64,000 nucleotides of DNA, taken from Altererythrobacter sp. TH136 (GTDB lineage Bacteria > Pseudomonadota > Alphaproteobacteria > Sphingomonadales > Sphingomonadaceae). The stretch is taken from the NCBI RefSeq assembly GCF_007065885.1, contig NZ_CP041409.1:186001-250000 (forward strand), written 5' to 3'. The position numbers and the translations under genes are program-made. The notes under the pieces are model-generated. The model ran no database searches and had not been told where the DNA came from. It saw only the letters and a list, made by a program, of their open reading frames with translations. Below, piece by piece: positions 45,358 to 54,771 of this stretch (its first letter is position 1; each line of letters starts with the position of its first letter).

Positions 45358-46749
45358 ATGGGCCGGTACACCTTCAACCTCCCCGACATCGGCGAAGGCA
45401 TTGCCGAAGCCGAGATCGTGGCGATGCACGTCAAGCCGGGCGACGTCGTTCAGGAAGATCAGCAGATCGCCGACATGATGACCGACAAGGCGACGGTCGA
45501 GATGGAAAGTCCGGTATCGGGCACCGTGGTCGAAGTCGCGGGCGAGGCCGGCGACGTCATTGCGATCGGATCGATGCTGGTCGTGATCGAGACCGAGGGC
45601 GCAGGCAATGCCGACGCGGGCGGAGCGCCGCAGACGGCGGGTTCGCCGGCTGAGGCTCCGGCACCCAAGGCGCCAGAGATGGAACAGCGGATCGCGGCCG
45701 AGAATTCGGACGCGGGCGATGCGGACGCCGCCATCGCGCGCGACACTCGGCCGGCTTCAGCACCCGAGACCGACACGGCTCGCCCGGACGCTGCGACCGG
45801 ACCTGCCGTTTCGGACAGCGCTGCCTCGCCCGCCAGCAAGAGTCCTGCGCAAACGCAGTCGCCCTCGTCCGGTCGGGCAAAGGTTCTGGCAACCCCGGCG
45901 GTGCGCCAGCGCGCGAAAGACCTGGGCGTCGATCTTGGCGAAGTGCGTCCCAGCGAGGAGGGGCGCATCCGTCACTCCGATCTCGACGCGTTTCTGTCGT
46001 ACGGCGGGGCGAGCGGACATGCGCCGAGCGGCAAGACCCGGGCCGACGAGACGGTCAAGGTCATTGGCCTGCGCCGGCGGATCGCGGAGAACATGGCGGC
46101 GGCCAAGCGCAACATCCCCCACTTTACCTACGTGGAAGAGTGCGATGTGACCGAGCTGGAGCGCCTGCGCGAGCAGCTCAACGCCGCGCGCGGGGAAAAG
46201 CCGAAGCTGACGATGCTGCCGCTGCTGATCGCGGCGATTTGCAAGACGCTGCCCGACTATCCGATGATCAACGCCCGCTTCGATGACGAAGCCGGCGTGG
46301 TGACCCGCCACGGCGCAGTCCATCTCGGCATGGCGACCCAGACTGATGGCGGGCTGATGGTGCCGGTGATCCGCGACGCGCAGGCCCGCAATCTGTGGCA
46401 ACTGGCGACTGAAATCCGGCGGCTGGCAGAAGCAGCGCGCGACGGTTCGGCCAAGTCGAACGAGCTCAGCGGCTCAACCCTGACGGTGACATCTCTCGGG
46501 CCCCTGGGCGGTGTCGCGACCACCCCGGTCATCAACCGGCCCGAAGTGGCGATCATCGGACCCAACCGGATCGTCGAACGGCCGATGTTCGTGCCCGATG
46601 GCATGGGCGGCGAAAGGATCGAGAAGCGCAAGCTGATGAACATCTCCATTTCGTGCGATCACCGAGTGGTCGACGGCTGGGATGCGGCGAGCTTCGTTCA
46701 AGCGGTCAAGCGGCTGATCGAGACGCCTGCGCTTTTGCTGGCAAGCTGA
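45358..46749 (+). CDS. Branched-chain 2-oxoacid dehydrogenase E2 (dihydrolipoamide acyltransferase)
   Basis: Core of the complex; transfers the acyl group from lipoate to CoA. 463 aa: lipoyl domain with Lys44 in MTDKATVEME; a linker of about 90 residues rich in Ala, Pro and acidic residues; the peripheral subunit-binding domain near 175-210 (ATPAVRQRAKDLGVDL); and the catalytic domain with MNISISCDHRVVDGWDAASF near the end (His/Asp active site). There is no lipoamide dehydrogenase (E3) in the window, so E3 must come from elsewhere. Confidence 0.96.
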   Translation: MGRYTFNLPDIGEGIAEAEIVAMHVKPGDVVQEDQQIADMMTDKATVEMESPVSGTVVEVAGEAGDVIAIGSMLVVIETEGAGNADAGGAPQTAGSPAEAPAPKAPEMEQRIAAENSDAGDADAAIARDTRPASAPETDTARPDAATGPAVSDSAASPASKSPAQTQSPSSGRAKVLATPAVRQRAKDLGVDLGEVRPSEEGRIRHSDLDAFLSYGGASGHAPSGKTRADETVKVIGLRRRIAENMAAAKRNIPHFTYVEECDVTELERLREQLNAARGEKPKLTMLPLLIAAICKTLPDYPMINARFDDEAGVVTRHGAVHLGMATQTDGGLMVPVIRDAQARNLWQLATEIRRLAEAARDGSAKSNELSGSTLTVTSLGPLGGVATTPVINRPEVAIIGPNRIVERPMFVPDGMGGERIEKRKLMNISISCDHRVVDGWDAASFVQAVKRLIETPALLLAS

Positions 46750-46784
46750 TCGATCTATGCTGCTCTCTCGACAGGAGATGTAGC

Positions 46785-47381
46785 ATGAAGATCGATCCGC
46801 GCATCGACGCCTACATCGTTAACGCTGCGCCCTTCGCGCGGCCGATCCTGACCCGGTTGCGGGCGGTGGTGCACGAGGTGCTGCCCGGCGCTGAGGAGAC
46901 GATCAAGTGGGGCATGCCGCACTTCACGCTGGCTGGTAAGAACGTCGCCGGAATGGCGGCCTTCAAGGCGCATTGTTCGTTCGTCATCCACGGCGACGGT
47001 CGGCAGGGAGCGCCCGCCCGGGGCGAAGGCATGGGGCAGTTCGGCAAGATCGCTTCGCTCGATGACCTGCCTCCCGAGGCGGAGTTGCGCGATCACCTGG
47101 CATCGGCGGCGGAGCGGATAACGACGCACGGCAGCGCCGGACGCCCACGCTCCAAGGCGACCAGGCCGGAGATTACGGTGCCCGACGATCTTGCCGCGGC
47201 GCTTGCGGCAAGTCCCGCAGCGAAGGTCACTTTCGACGGGTTCGCACCGTCGCATCGACGCGATTATCTGGACTGGATTGTGGGCGCCAAACGCGCGGAA
47301 ACCCGTTCCAGCCGAATCGCGCAAGCGATCGAGTGGCTGGCCGACGGCAAGAAGCGCAACTGGAAGTACGAAAAGTGCTAA
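46785..47381 (+). CDS. YdeI/DUF1801-type protein
   Basis: A 198-aa soluble protein of the YdeI/DUF1801 group. The DUF1801 core (TRLRAVVHEVLPGAEETIKWG, HFTLAGKNVAGMAAFK) occupies the first 110 residues; the C-terminal OmdA-like part contains FDGFAPSHRRDYLDWI and ends with the basic KKRNWKYEKC. The biochemical role is not established. ATG 46785 follows AGGAGATGTAGC. Confidence 0.85.
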   Translation: MKIDPRIDAYIVNAAPFARPILTRLRAVVHEVLPGAEETIKWGMPHFTLAGKNVAGMAAFKAHCSFVIHGDGRQGAPARGEGMGQFGKIASLDDLPPEAELRDHLASAAERITTHGSAGRPRSKATRPEITVPDDLAAALAASPAAKVTFDGFAPSHRRDYLDWIVGAKRAETRSSRIAQAIEWLADGKKRNWKYEKC

Positions 47382-47382
47382 G

Positions 47383-47802
47383 TCAGCGGACGATCGCGCT
47401 GTAGGTAATTCGCCCTGCCGGAGCGGAAGGCGGGACGCGGAGCCGCAGGTGCGTCACGTCTTCAGCAGAAGCCAGCCTGCTGCCGATCCGCAAGTCCTCC
47501 AGCTGTCCCCAGTTACGCCCTTGGTCGATGGAAACCTCCACCTCCTCATTGCCGGCGCGTTGAAATGCGAGTGAACGGGGCACCGCGCTTTCCAATGTGA
47601 AACCGCGCGCGGCAGCCGCGCGCCAGGCGAGCACCAACACGACCTTGTCGCCTTTGCGCAGGGTGGTCGCCGGCTCCAGGGCCCGGGTGCCCTGTTGGCT
47701 CCGCTCCACGTACACCGACCGTTCAATGCCGACCCCGTTCGCGGCACTCACCCCGCCTGCCATCAGGCACAGCACGGCTCCTGCAACCAGTCCCATTCGC
47801 AT
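47383..47802 (-). CDS. Secreted protein of unknown function
   Basis: A 139-aa protein with a clear Sec signal peptide (MGLVAGAVLCLMAGGVSAA) and a mature part of about 118 residues predicted to be beta-rich (ERSVYVERSQQGTRALEP, then LRKGDKVVLVLAWRAAA). The layout resembles a single immunoglobulin-like or DUF11-type repeat domain, but I do not recognise the family. It converges on the DUF1801 gene with one base between stops. Confidence 0.65.
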   Translation of the reverse strand: MRMGLVAGAVLCLMAGGVSAANGVGIERSVYVERSQQGTRALEPATTLRKGDKVVLVLAWRAAAARGFTLESAVPRSLAFQRAGNEEVEVSIDQGRNWGQLEDLRIGSRLASAEDVTHLRLRVPPSAPAGRITYSAIVR

Positions 47803-47909
47803 GTTTCACTTCCCCCCAAGCCCCGCACGCGGGGCAGGTGAGGAATGGCGCGGCGTGGTTAATTTTTCGTGCATCGCGATGCATGCACAAAGCAGCCCGA
47901 CGCGCGGTT

Positions 47910-47938
47910 GACAGCCCAGTTTCGACCCCTTAGTGGCG
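47910..47938 (+). promoter_or_regulatory. Probable promoter of tRNA-Asp
   Basis: TTGACA at 47910-47915 is a perfect -35 box; 16-17 bases downstream lies a weak TTAGTG/TAGTGG -10. The mature tRNA begins 30 bases later. Confidence 0.5.
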
Positions 47939-47968
47939 CGGCTCCCAAGCGGTGCGAACCCCAGATGC

Positions 47969-48045
47969 GCGGGTGTAGCTCAGTTGGTTAGAGTGCCGGC
48001 CTGTCACGCCGGAGGTCGCGGGTTCGAGCCCCGTCACTCGCGCCA
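47969..48045 (+). tRNA. tRNA-Asp(GTC)
   Basis: Cloverleaf with acceptor GCGGGTG / CACTCGC (one G-U pair), D-arm AGCTCAGTTGGTTAGAGT, anticodon arm CCGGC-CTGTCAC-GCCGG with GTC at 34-36, T-arm GGTTCGAGCC, discriminator G and encoded CCA. G73 fits tRNA-Asp. Confidence 0.95.
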
Positions 48046-48076
48046 CTTGGGAATTTTTCGCTTAGCGATAGCGGCG

Positions 48077-48307
48077 TCAGTTCTGCTTCGGCAGGCGGAA
48101 GCTGCCGGTCTCCATCCAGACCATAAAGCGCTTGAGCGGCAGCAGCCAGACGATCCCCAGCACCAGGTAAACCGCCGCCTGTCCCAGCGTCGGCCACGCG
48201 CCGATCAGGTCGGGCACGTAGCGCGCCACCACCAGCGCGTAGACACTCAGCGCGGCGAGCAGTGCCAGGATACCGAGTGGGATGCGCGCGGTGGGTTCGG
48301 TTCTCAT
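48077..48307 (-). CDS. DUF2842 membrane protein
   Basis: A 76-aa inner-membrane protein of the DUF2842 family, with two helices (IPLGILALLAALSVYALVVA and AVYLVLGIVWLLPLKRFM) and a conserved end (VWMETGSFRLP). ATG 48307 overlaps the stop of the cyclo-ligase gene by 4 bp, so translation is coupled. Function unknown. Confidence 0.85.
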   Translation of the reverse strand: MRTEPTARIPLGILALLAALSVYALVVARYVPDLIGAWPTLGQAAVYLVLGIVWLLPLKRFMVWMETGSFRLPKQN

Positions 48308-48882
48308 GCAAAGGGTCCGTAAAGGCGCGTGGGGGTAACGACTGCCGCCAGTGAACGATCGTGCGGCTCGTGCGGCATTGTGTCGATCAACTGGGTATCC
48401 CACGCCAGCCCGATTGCGATGGCATGCGGATGGGCGGCCAACCAGCGATCGTAATGCCCGCCGCCTTGGCCGAGCCGATGACCTTCGGCGCTGAATCCGA
48501 CCACCGGCACGATCAGGACATCCGGGACCATCACCTCTGCATTCGGGTCCGGTTGCTTGAGGCCGTACGGTCCTGTCTCCAGGTCGTCTTCTCCAAAAGG
48601 ATCGGTAAAGGCCGCGAACTCCATCACCGCGGCGTGATCGCCAAAGCGGGGAAGGGCGATGGGGTGGCCACGCTCGTGGAAAAAGCGGGCGTAGGCGGCC
48701 GCAGGCGCCTCGTTGGCGGTCGCGTGGTAGAGACCCACGGTCGCTCGTTCGGGAACCAGCGCCAATAGGGGAGCTGGCGGCACCCGGAATAACAGCGCGC
48801 GGGTCGCATCGGGCAACGCGGCGACATGCCGGCGACGCTCTGCGCGCAAGGACTTGCGCAAGGCGGCTTTGGTCTCGGTCAC
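48304..48882 (-). CDS. 5-formyltetrahydrofolate cyclo-ligase
   Basis: Converts 5-formyl-THF to methenyl-THF using ATP. 192 aa with the N-terminal KAALRKSLRAERRRHVAAL and the C-terminal nucleotide/metal motif GFSAEGHRLGQGGGHYDRWL. In many proteobacteria this gene follows 6S RNA and zapA, as here (the ygfA/fau position). GTG start at 48882 with AAGGCG upstream. Confidence 0.94.
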   Translation of the reverse strand: MTETKAALRKSLRAERRRHVAALPDATRALLFRVPPAPLLALVPERATVGLYHATANEAPAAAYARFFHERGHPIALPRFGDHAAVMEFAAFTDPFGEDDLETGPYGLKQPDPNAEVMVPDVLIVPVVGFSAEGHRLGQGGGHYDRWLAAHPHAIAIGLAWDTQLIDTMPHEPHDRSLAAVVTPTRLYGPFA

Positions 48883-48899
48883 GGCAAGTCGCCTTTTCG

Positions 48900-49025
48900 G
48901 TTGTGGAGTGGCGGAACCACCATGGGTCGTTGCCCCAGTATCCTCTGACGCCGTAGGTCAGGTGGGGACCATGTGCCCCGGTCCCCGGGACAAACCCGGT
49001 CGCCAAGGTAGGGACAGCCCCCTAG
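48900..49025 (-). ncRNA. ssrS: 6S RNA
   Basis: The minus strand between zapA and the cyclo-ligase gene is not coding but folds into a long, interrupted GC-rich hairpin, with GGGGGCTGTCCCTACC, TTGGCGACCGGGTTTGTCCCGGGGACC and GGCGTCAGAGGATACTGGGG forming the promoter-like central bubble expected of 6S RNA. This is also the syntenic site of 6S RNA in proteobacteria. TATAAG at 49031-49036 is a good -10 for it. End points are approximate. It should bind and restrain the housekeeping RNA polymerase in stationary phase. Confidence 0.75.
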
Positions 49026-49086
49026 GATTGCTTATAGCCCAGGGATAATGTTGCGGCTCGTGCCGGGCAGTCCCGCCGCCACTTAT

Positions 49087-49680
49087 CTAGGGTGCCTGCG
49101 AGCCGCCCTCAAGCTTATCCGCCGTTTGCTCGAGCATTTCTGCCAGCCGTTCAAGCGCCGGCGCGAGATCTTCGTCCTCATTCGAGCGGGGGCCGTCGCT
49201 CACTGGAAGGGCTGCCAGCTCTTCCCTCTGCGCCTCCAGCGCCTCGATCCGATCGTGGAGCGCGCGTTCGTTGATCTCGCGTTCCGCCAACCGCTCGCTC
49301 AATTCGGCCAGCCTGTCCTGTGCCGCTTCAAACTCGTGCGCACGGTTATGCTCCGCCACCTGCAACCGCTCGAACTCCGCCTCGCGATTGGCGAGGGTGG
49401 CCTTCAATTCCTCGATCTCGCCAACGGCTGAGCCCGCCTGCGCCTTAGCCGCCGCGATATCGCTCTCCGCGCGCGTGACGGTGTCACGGCCTTCGTGCAC
49501 TTCATCCGCCAGCAGAAGAGCGGCGAACAGCAGGTTCTGCGCATCGTTGCCGGTAAGGCGACCCATCGAGGCCAGCTTGTCGCTGATCGCGCTTCCAAGG
49601 CGCGTCACCCGGTCCTCTTCGCCGGCTGCGCAGGCGACCCGGTAGGTCCGTCCCCCGATTGACAGCGCGACCTCGCTCAC
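49087..49680 (-). CDS. zapA: Cell division protein ZapA
   Basis: Stabilises the FtsZ ring. The N-terminal 100 residues are the ZapA domain (VALSIGGRTYRVACAAGEEDRV and LLFAALLLADEVHEG); the remaining part is a long coiled coil (KATLANREAEFERLQVAEHN region). At 197 aa it is nearly twice the E. coli length because of this extension. The GTG start at 49680 overlaps the upstream small gene's stop by 4 bp. Confidence 0.9.
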   Translation of the reverse strand: MSEVALSIGGRTYRVACAAGEEDRVTRLGSAISDKLASMGRLTGNDAQNLLFAALLLADEVHEGRDTVTRAESDIAAAKAQAGSAVGEIEELKATLANREAEFERLQVAEHNRAHEFEAAQDRLAELSERLAEREINERALHDRIEALEAQREELAALPVSDGPRSNEDEDLAPALERLAEMLEQTADKLEGGSQAP

Positions 49681-49916
49681 CCTTCAAGCTCCCCAAGCAG
49701 AGCGTCGAGATCACCGAGCGCCTGCGCGACCGTTTCCCGCAGACTTTCGTGACGTTCGACCAGCGCGGTGACCGACGGCGGCGTGGCGGGTGACGGATCG
49801 CGCGCGCGGTCCGCGGCATGGGCGATCCGGGCGAGCGCATGCTCGATCCGCTGTACGGCTGCTTCAGTCCTGTCGCCCGTCATCATGCCGCGAATTATCG
49901 CGTTTTCCACGGCCAT
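49677..49916 (-). CDS. Small helical protein upstream of zapA
   Basis: A 79-aa, probably coiled-coil protein (AAVQRIEHALARIAHAADRA and LVERHESLRETVAQALGDLD), translationally coupled to zapA. No family is recognised with confidence; its position suggests a ZapA/FtsZ-related accessory role. An internal in-frame ATG near 49886 is an alternative start. Confidence 0.7.
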   Translation of the reverse strand: MAVENAIIRGMMTGDRTEAAVQRIEHALARIAHAADRARDPSPATPPSVTALVERHESLRETVAQALGDLDALLGELEG

Positions 49917-50058
49917 GCAAAGCCTTACCGCAACCTGTTGATAACTGTCTTTCGGTCGCTTCGGAGGCCGCCGGGACGGCGCCCGCCTTGACCTGACGCG
50001 GTGCCTCCGCGAAGGGGTCCGCGCGCGCTCGAATCGCGCTTAGCTGGAGACTTCCCGG

Positions 50059-52059
50059 ATGACGCCAGAGCCCGAGCAATCGGCCGCCGCCCGACTGGCG
50101 CCGATGGCCAACGCCATTCGGGCCTTGTCGATGGATGCGGTACAGGCCGCGAACTCCGGACACCCCGGGATGCCGATGGGCATGGCCGATGTCGCCACGG
50201 TGCTCTGGTCCAAGTACCTCAAGTTCGATCCTGCTGCGCCCGACTGGGCGGACCGCGACCGTTTCGTGCTGAGCGCGGGCCATGGTTCGATGCTGATCTA
50301 CAGCCTGCTGTATTTATCGGGCTACGCCTCGCCGACGATCGACGACATCCGCAACTTTCGCCAACTGGGCAGCGTGTGCGCCGGACATCCGGAAAACTTT
50401 CTGATCCCCGGAATCGAGTGCACTACCGGTCCGTTGGGACAGGGGCTGGCGATGGCGGTGGGCATGGCCGTGGCCGAGCGGCACCTCAACGCTGGCTACG
50501 GCGATGCGTTGGTCGACCATAACACCTGGGTGGTGGCTGGCGACGGGTGCCTGATGGAGGGCGTCAATCACGAAGCCATCGGGCTTGCCGGTCACCTGCG
50601 GCTTGGCCGGCTAAAGGTGCTGTGGGATTCGAACCGCATCACCATCGATGGGTCGACCGACCTGTCTACGTGCGAGGACATCCCCGCCCGCTATCGCGCC
50701 TCGGGCTGGCACGTGATCGAGTGCGACGGGCACGATTTCGCCGACATCGACCGCGCGCTTGCCGAAGCGAAGGCTCACGATGCCTCGCCGGTGCTGGTCG
50801 AATGCCGTACGATCATTGGCAAGGGCGCGCCCACGAAGCAGGGCACCAGCGGCGTGCACGGCGCGGCGCTGGGTGACGCTGAAGTGGCCGCCGCGCGCGA
50901 ACACCTGGTCTGGACCGACGCGCCGTTCGTTACTCCCGATGCCATCCTGGCGGACTGGCGCGCTGTTGGCGCGCGGGGGGCGGCAGCGCACCACGAGTGG
51001 CAGGGGCGGCTAGATCAGTCGAGCAAGGCGGCCGAATTCGCCGCGCGCATGGCGGGCGAGATGTCGGCGACCGGCCTTGACGGCTTCATCGCGGGCCTTC
51101 TGGCGGAACCGAAAAAGGTGGCAACCCGCAAGGCCAGCGAGATGGCGCTCGAAGTGCTGACGGCCGACGTACCGGCGATGATTGGCGGATCGGCGGACCT
51201 GACGGGTTCGAATAACACCAAGACCAAGGCCACCACGCCGCTTACCGCAGACGATTACGCTGGCCGGTACCTGTATTACGGCATTCGCGAATTTGGCATG
51301 GCCTGTGCGATGAACGGGATGGCGCTGCACGGCGGGGTGATCCCCTACGGTGGGACCTTCCTGATCTTCAGCGACTATTGCCGCAACGCCGTGCGGTTGA
51401 GCGCCTTGCAGCAGACCCGCGCGATCTACGTGTTTACCCACGATTCGATAGGACTTGGCGAGGACGGGCCGACGCACCAGCCCATCGAGCAGTTGATGAG
51501 CCTGCGGCTGATTCCGAACCTGAACGTGTTCCGCCCGTGTGACGTGGTGGAAACCGCCGAGTGCTGGGCACTCGCACTGTCGACCCCGAACACGCCATCG
51601 GTGCTCGCGCTGAGTCGCCAGAACCTGCCCCAGCTTCGCGAGGAAGGCGGCATGCTGTCCGCCAGGGGTGCCTATCGGCTCCGCGCGGCGCGAGCGGCGC
51701 GCAAGGTCATCCTGATCGCGACCGGCTCCGAAGTGGAAGTGGCTGTCGCCACCGCCGACGCGCTTGAGGCAGAGGGCATCGGCGCCGACGTAGTCTCGAT
51801 GCCGTGCATTGAGCTGTTCGAGGCGCAGGACGAGGCGTACAAGTCCGATCTGCTGCCGAACCTGCCGCCCGAGCAGTTGCTGCGCGTGTCGATCGAGGCT
51901 GGCGCGACGCTCGGGTGGGACCGGTACACCATGGCAAATGGCCTGAAGATCGGTCTCGACCGCTTCGGAGCGTCTGCGCCGGCAGAAGATCTCTACGCGA
52001 AGTTTGGCCTCACTGCCGAAGCGATCGTGCCACAAATCAAAACAAAACTAAGTATTTAG
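50059..52059 (+). CDS. tkt: Transketolase
   Basis: Thiamine-diphosphate enzyme of the pentose phosphate pathway. 666 aa: first half with [28 protein letters not shown], and the cofactor motif [13 protein letters not shown]; middle domain with [22 protein letters not shown]-terminal domain ending in [17 protein letters not shown] lies ten bases before the ATG at 50059. It heads the tkt-gap-pgk-thioesterase-fda cluster. Confidence 0.97.
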   Translation: MTPEPEQSAAARLAPMANAIRALSMDAVQAANSGHPGMPMGMADVATVLWSKYLKFDPAAPDWADRDRFVLSAGHGSMLIYSLLYLSGYASPTIDDIRNFRQLGSVCAGHPENFLIPGIECTTGPLGQGLAMAVGMAVAERHLNAGYGDALVDHNTWVVAGDGCLMEGVNHEAIGLAGHLRLGRLKVLWDSNRITIDGSTDLSTCEDIPARYRASGWHVIECDGHDFADIDRALAEAKAHDASPVLVECRTIIGKGAPTKQGTSGVHGAALGDAEVAAAREHLVWTDAPFVTPDAILADWRAVGARGAAAHHEWQGRLDQSSKAAEFAARMAGEMSATGLDGFIAGLLAEPKKVATRKASEMALEVLTADVPAMIGGSADLTGSNNTKTKATTPLTADDYAGRYLYYGIREFGMACAMNGMALHGGVIPYGGTFLIFSDYCRNAVRLSALQQTRAIYVFTHDSIGLGEDGPTHQPIEQLMSLRLIPNLNVFRPCDVVETAECWALALSTPNTPSVLALSRQNLPQLREEGGMLSARGAYRLRAARAARKVILIATGSEVEVAVATADALEAEGIGADVVSMPCIELFEAQDEAYKSDLLPNLPPEQLLRVSIEAGATLGWDRYTMANGLKIGLDRFGASAPAEDLYAKFGLTAEAIVPQIKTKLSI

Positions 52060-52073
52060 CAGGAGCTTTTCAC

Positions 52074-53081
52074 ATGGCGACCAAGGTTGCGATCAACGGG
52101 TTCGGACGCATTGGACGGCTGGTGGCGCGCGCCATCCTGGAGCGCACCGATCACGATCTGGAACTGGTTTCGATCAATGACCTGGCCGACACCAAGTCGA
52201 ACGCGCTGTTGTTCGGGTTCGACAGCACCCACGGGCGTTTCCCCGGCACGGTCGAGACTGATGGCAACGATCTCGTCGTGAACGGCCGGCACATCAAAGT
52301 GACCGCGGAGCGTGATCCCGGTAACCTGCCGCATGGTGCCAACGGCGTCGACCTGGTGCTTGAATGCACAGGCTTTTTCCAGTCGGACGAAGCGAGCCGG
52401 CCGCATCTGTCAGCTGGCGCCAAGCGCGTGTTGATCTCCGCGCCGGCAACCGGCGTTTCGAAGACGATCGTGTTCGGGGTGAACCAGGACACGCTCACCG
52501 CAGATGACGTCATCGTATCGAACGCAAGCTGCACCACGAACTGCCTGGCGCCCGTCGCCAAGGTGCTGAACGACGCGATCGGCATCGAACGCGGGTTCAT
52601 GACGACAATCCACAGCTACACCAACGACCAGCGCATGCTGGATCAGATCCACTCGGACTTGCGCCGGGCGCGGGCGGGGGCGATGAACATGATCCCCACG
52701 ACCACCGGCGCCGCGCGCGCGGTCGGTCTGGTTCTGCCAGAGCTGAAAGGCAAGCTCGATGGCTCGAGCGTCCGCGTGCCGACGCCGAACGTGTCGCTGA
52801 TCGACCTGGCGTTCACGCCGGGCCGAGACACCACGAGGGAAGAGATCAACGAGGCGCTGAAGGCGGCCGCGGATGGGCCGATGAAGGGCGTGCTCGATTT
52901 CACGGATCAGCCGCTGGTTTCGAGCGATTTCAACCACTACCCGGCGTCCTCTACGGTCGATTCGCTGGAAACGGCCGTGCTTGAAGGCAAGCTGGCGCGG
53001 GTCGTGAGCTGGTACGACAACGAGTGGGGTTTCTCCAATCGGATGATCGACACCGCCGGGGTCATGGCGAAGTTCATCTGA
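52074..53081 (+). CDS. gap: Type I glyceraldehyde-3-phosphate dehydrogenase
   Basis: NAD-linked oxidation of glyceraldehyde 3-phosphate. 335 aa; NAD site [16 protein letters not shown], catalytic Cys153 in [13 protein letters not shown], and [13 protein letters not shown]. The ATG at 52074 follows AGGAGCTTTTCAC. It lies 14 bp after tkt and 11 bp before pgk. Confidence 0.97.
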   Translation: MATKVAINGFGRIGRLVARAILERTDHDLELVSINDLADTKSNALLFGFDSTHGRFPGTVETDGNDLVVNGRHIKVTAERDPGNLPHGANGVDLVLECTGFFQSDEASRPHLSAGAKRVLISAPATGVSKTIVFGVNQDTLTADDVIVSNASCTTNCLAPVAKVLNDAIGIERGFMTTIHSYTNDQRMLDQIHSDLRRARAGAMNMIPTTTGAARAVGLVLPELKGKLDGSSVRVPTPNVSLIDLAFTPGRDTTREEINEALKAAADGPMKGVLDFTDQPLVSSDFNHYPASSTVDSLETAVLEGKLARVVSWYDNEWGFSNRMIDTAGVMAKFI

Positions 53082-53092
53082 GGCGGCTGAAC

Positions 53093-54295
53093 ATGGCCAG
53101 CTTCAAGACGCTCGACGACCTGCCGGATGATCTCTCCGGCAAGGTTGCTCTGGTACGCGTAGACCTAAACCTGCCGATGAACGAAGGCCGGGCGAGCGAC
53201 CTCACCCGGGTGGAGGCGAGCGCGCCGACGATCCTCGAACTGGCGGACGCCGGCGCCAAGGTGCTGTTGTTGGCCCATTTCGGACGCCCGAAAGGTGAGC
53301 GCTATTCGACGATGAGCACCAGCGTCGTGCAGGGCGACCTCGAACGTGTGCTGGGCCGCGAGGTCATGTTCATCTCGGAATTGTCAGGACCGGTGGTCGA
53401 ACAATCGATCGGCATCTTGCGTCCCGGCGACATCGGGTTGCTCGACAACGTCCGGTTCTGGCCGGGCGAAGAAGCCAACGATCCTGAATTTGCCCGCGCT
53501 ATCGCGGCGAACGGCGACTTTTATGTGAACGACGCCTTTTCCGCCGCGCACCGGGCGCACGCCTCGACCGAAGGCCTGGCGCATCTGCTGCCGGCCTATG
53601 CCGGGCGCGCGATGGAAAAGGAGCTGAAGGCCCTCGACGCGGCGCTCGGCAATCCGGAAGCGCCCGTCGCCGCGGTAGTTGGCGGGGCGAAGGTTTCGAG
53701 CAAGCTGGCCGTGCTGGAAAACCTGGTGGGCCGCGTGCAGCACCTGATCATCGGCGGCGGCATGGCCAACACCTTCCTCGCCGCACGCGGGGTCGGTGTG
53801 GGCAAGAGCCTGTGCGAGCACGAACTGGCGCCGACGGTGAACGCGATCCTTGACCGTGCCGATCATGCCGGCTGCACGGTGCATCTGCCATACGACGTGG
53901 TGGTCGCGAAGGAATTCGCCGCCAATCCGCCGTCCATGCGGATCTGCAACGTTCACGAGGTCGCGGCCGACGAAATGATCCTCGACGTGGGTCCGGCTGC
54001 GGTCGAGGCGCTGGCTGACGTTCTCAAGACCTGCCGCACGCTGGTCTGGAATGGACCGCTCGGCGCGTTCGAGACCGATCCGTTCGATGCCGCAACCGTA
54101 TCGCTGGCCCGCATCGCTGCCGCCCTGACGCAGGACGGCAGCCTGGTATCTGTGGCAGGTGGCGGCGATACGGTGGCCGCGCTGAATCACGCGGGCGCGG
54201 CGGCGGATTTTACCTATGTTTCCACCGCCGGTGGCGCGTTCCTGGAGTGGATGGAAGGGCGCGAATTGCCGGGCGTGAAGGCGCTGGAGCAATGA
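53093..54295 (+). CDS. pgk: Phosphoglycerate kinase
   Basis: ATP-forming step of glycolysis. 400 aa with [50 protein letters not shown], and the C-terminal [10 protein letters not shown]. Start ATG 53093 is chosen by the family N terminus (KTLDDL). The stop overlaps the thioesterase start by 4 bp. Confidence 0.97.
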   Translation: MASFKTLDDLPDDLSGKVALVRVDLNLPMNEGRASDLTRVEASAPTILELADAGAKVLLLAHFGRPKGERYSTMSTSVVQGDLERVLGREVMFISELSGPVVEQSIGILRPGDIGLLDNVRFWPGEEANDPEFARAIAANGDFYVNDAFSAAHRAHASTEGLAHLLPAYAGRAMEKELKALDAALGNPEAPVAAVVGGAKVSSKLAVLENLVGRVQHLIIGGGMANTFLAARGVGVGKSLCEHELAPTVNAILDRADHAGCTVHLPYDVVVAKEFAANPPSMRICNVHEVAADEMILDVGPAAVEALADVLKTCRTLVWNGPLGAFETDPFDAATVSLARIAAALTQDGSLVSVAGGGDTVAALNHAGAAADFTYVSTAGGAFLEWMEGRELPGVKALEQ

Positions 54296-54747
54296 GCGAG
54301 GAAAAGTCGCAAACGTCGCACGGGCCGATCGAGGTTACCGAGGGCGAATTCGCCGGATGGATGAACTGGCCGCACGACGCGTTCGAAACCCGCGCGGGAC
54401 CGTTCTATTTCCGCAACGACGAGAACGGCCAGGCCGTCTGCGCTTTCCGCGCTGAGCAGAAGCACATGAACGGCGGGGGGTTCATGCACGGCGGCTGCCT
54501 GATGACCTTCGCCGATTTCGCGCTGTTCTCGATCGCGCACAACGAATTGCGGGACAATTTCGCTGTCACGCTGAGCATGACCTCGGAGTTCCTCGACCCA
54601 TCGCGCGTGGGTCAGTGGATGGAAGCGCGCGGAGAGGTTGTGCGGGCCGGCGGCAAGACGATTTTCGTGCGCGGCACAATTACAGCCGACGGCAAACCGG
54701 TATTCACCTTCACCGGGATCATCCGCAAGGTCGGCAAACGCAGCTAG
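54292..54747 (+). CDS. PaaI-type hotdog thioesterase
   Basis: A 151-aa hotdog-fold acyl-CoA thioesterase. The active-site helix region reads [15 protein letters not shown], with [11 protein letters not shown] before it, and the C-terminal strands contain [16 protein letters not shown]. The substrate is unknown. It is translationally coupled to pgk (ATGA) and 24 bp before fda. Confidence 0.88.
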   Translation: MSEEKSQTSHGPIEVTEGEFAGWMNWPHDAFETRAGPFYFRNDENGQAVCAFRAEQKHMNGGGFMHGGCLMTFADFALFSIAHNELRDNFAVTLSMTSEFLDPSRVGQWMEARGEVVRAGGKTIFVRGTITADGKPVFTFTGIIRKVGKRS

Positions 54748-54771
54748 CATTCGACAAGACAGGGACACGCA

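Noticed and set aside
48308-49006. Longer minus-strand frame extending upstream of DUF2842 through the 6S RNA region
   Set aside because: It is out of frame with the cyclo-ligase gene it crosses and covers the structured RNA; DUF2842 begins at 48307.
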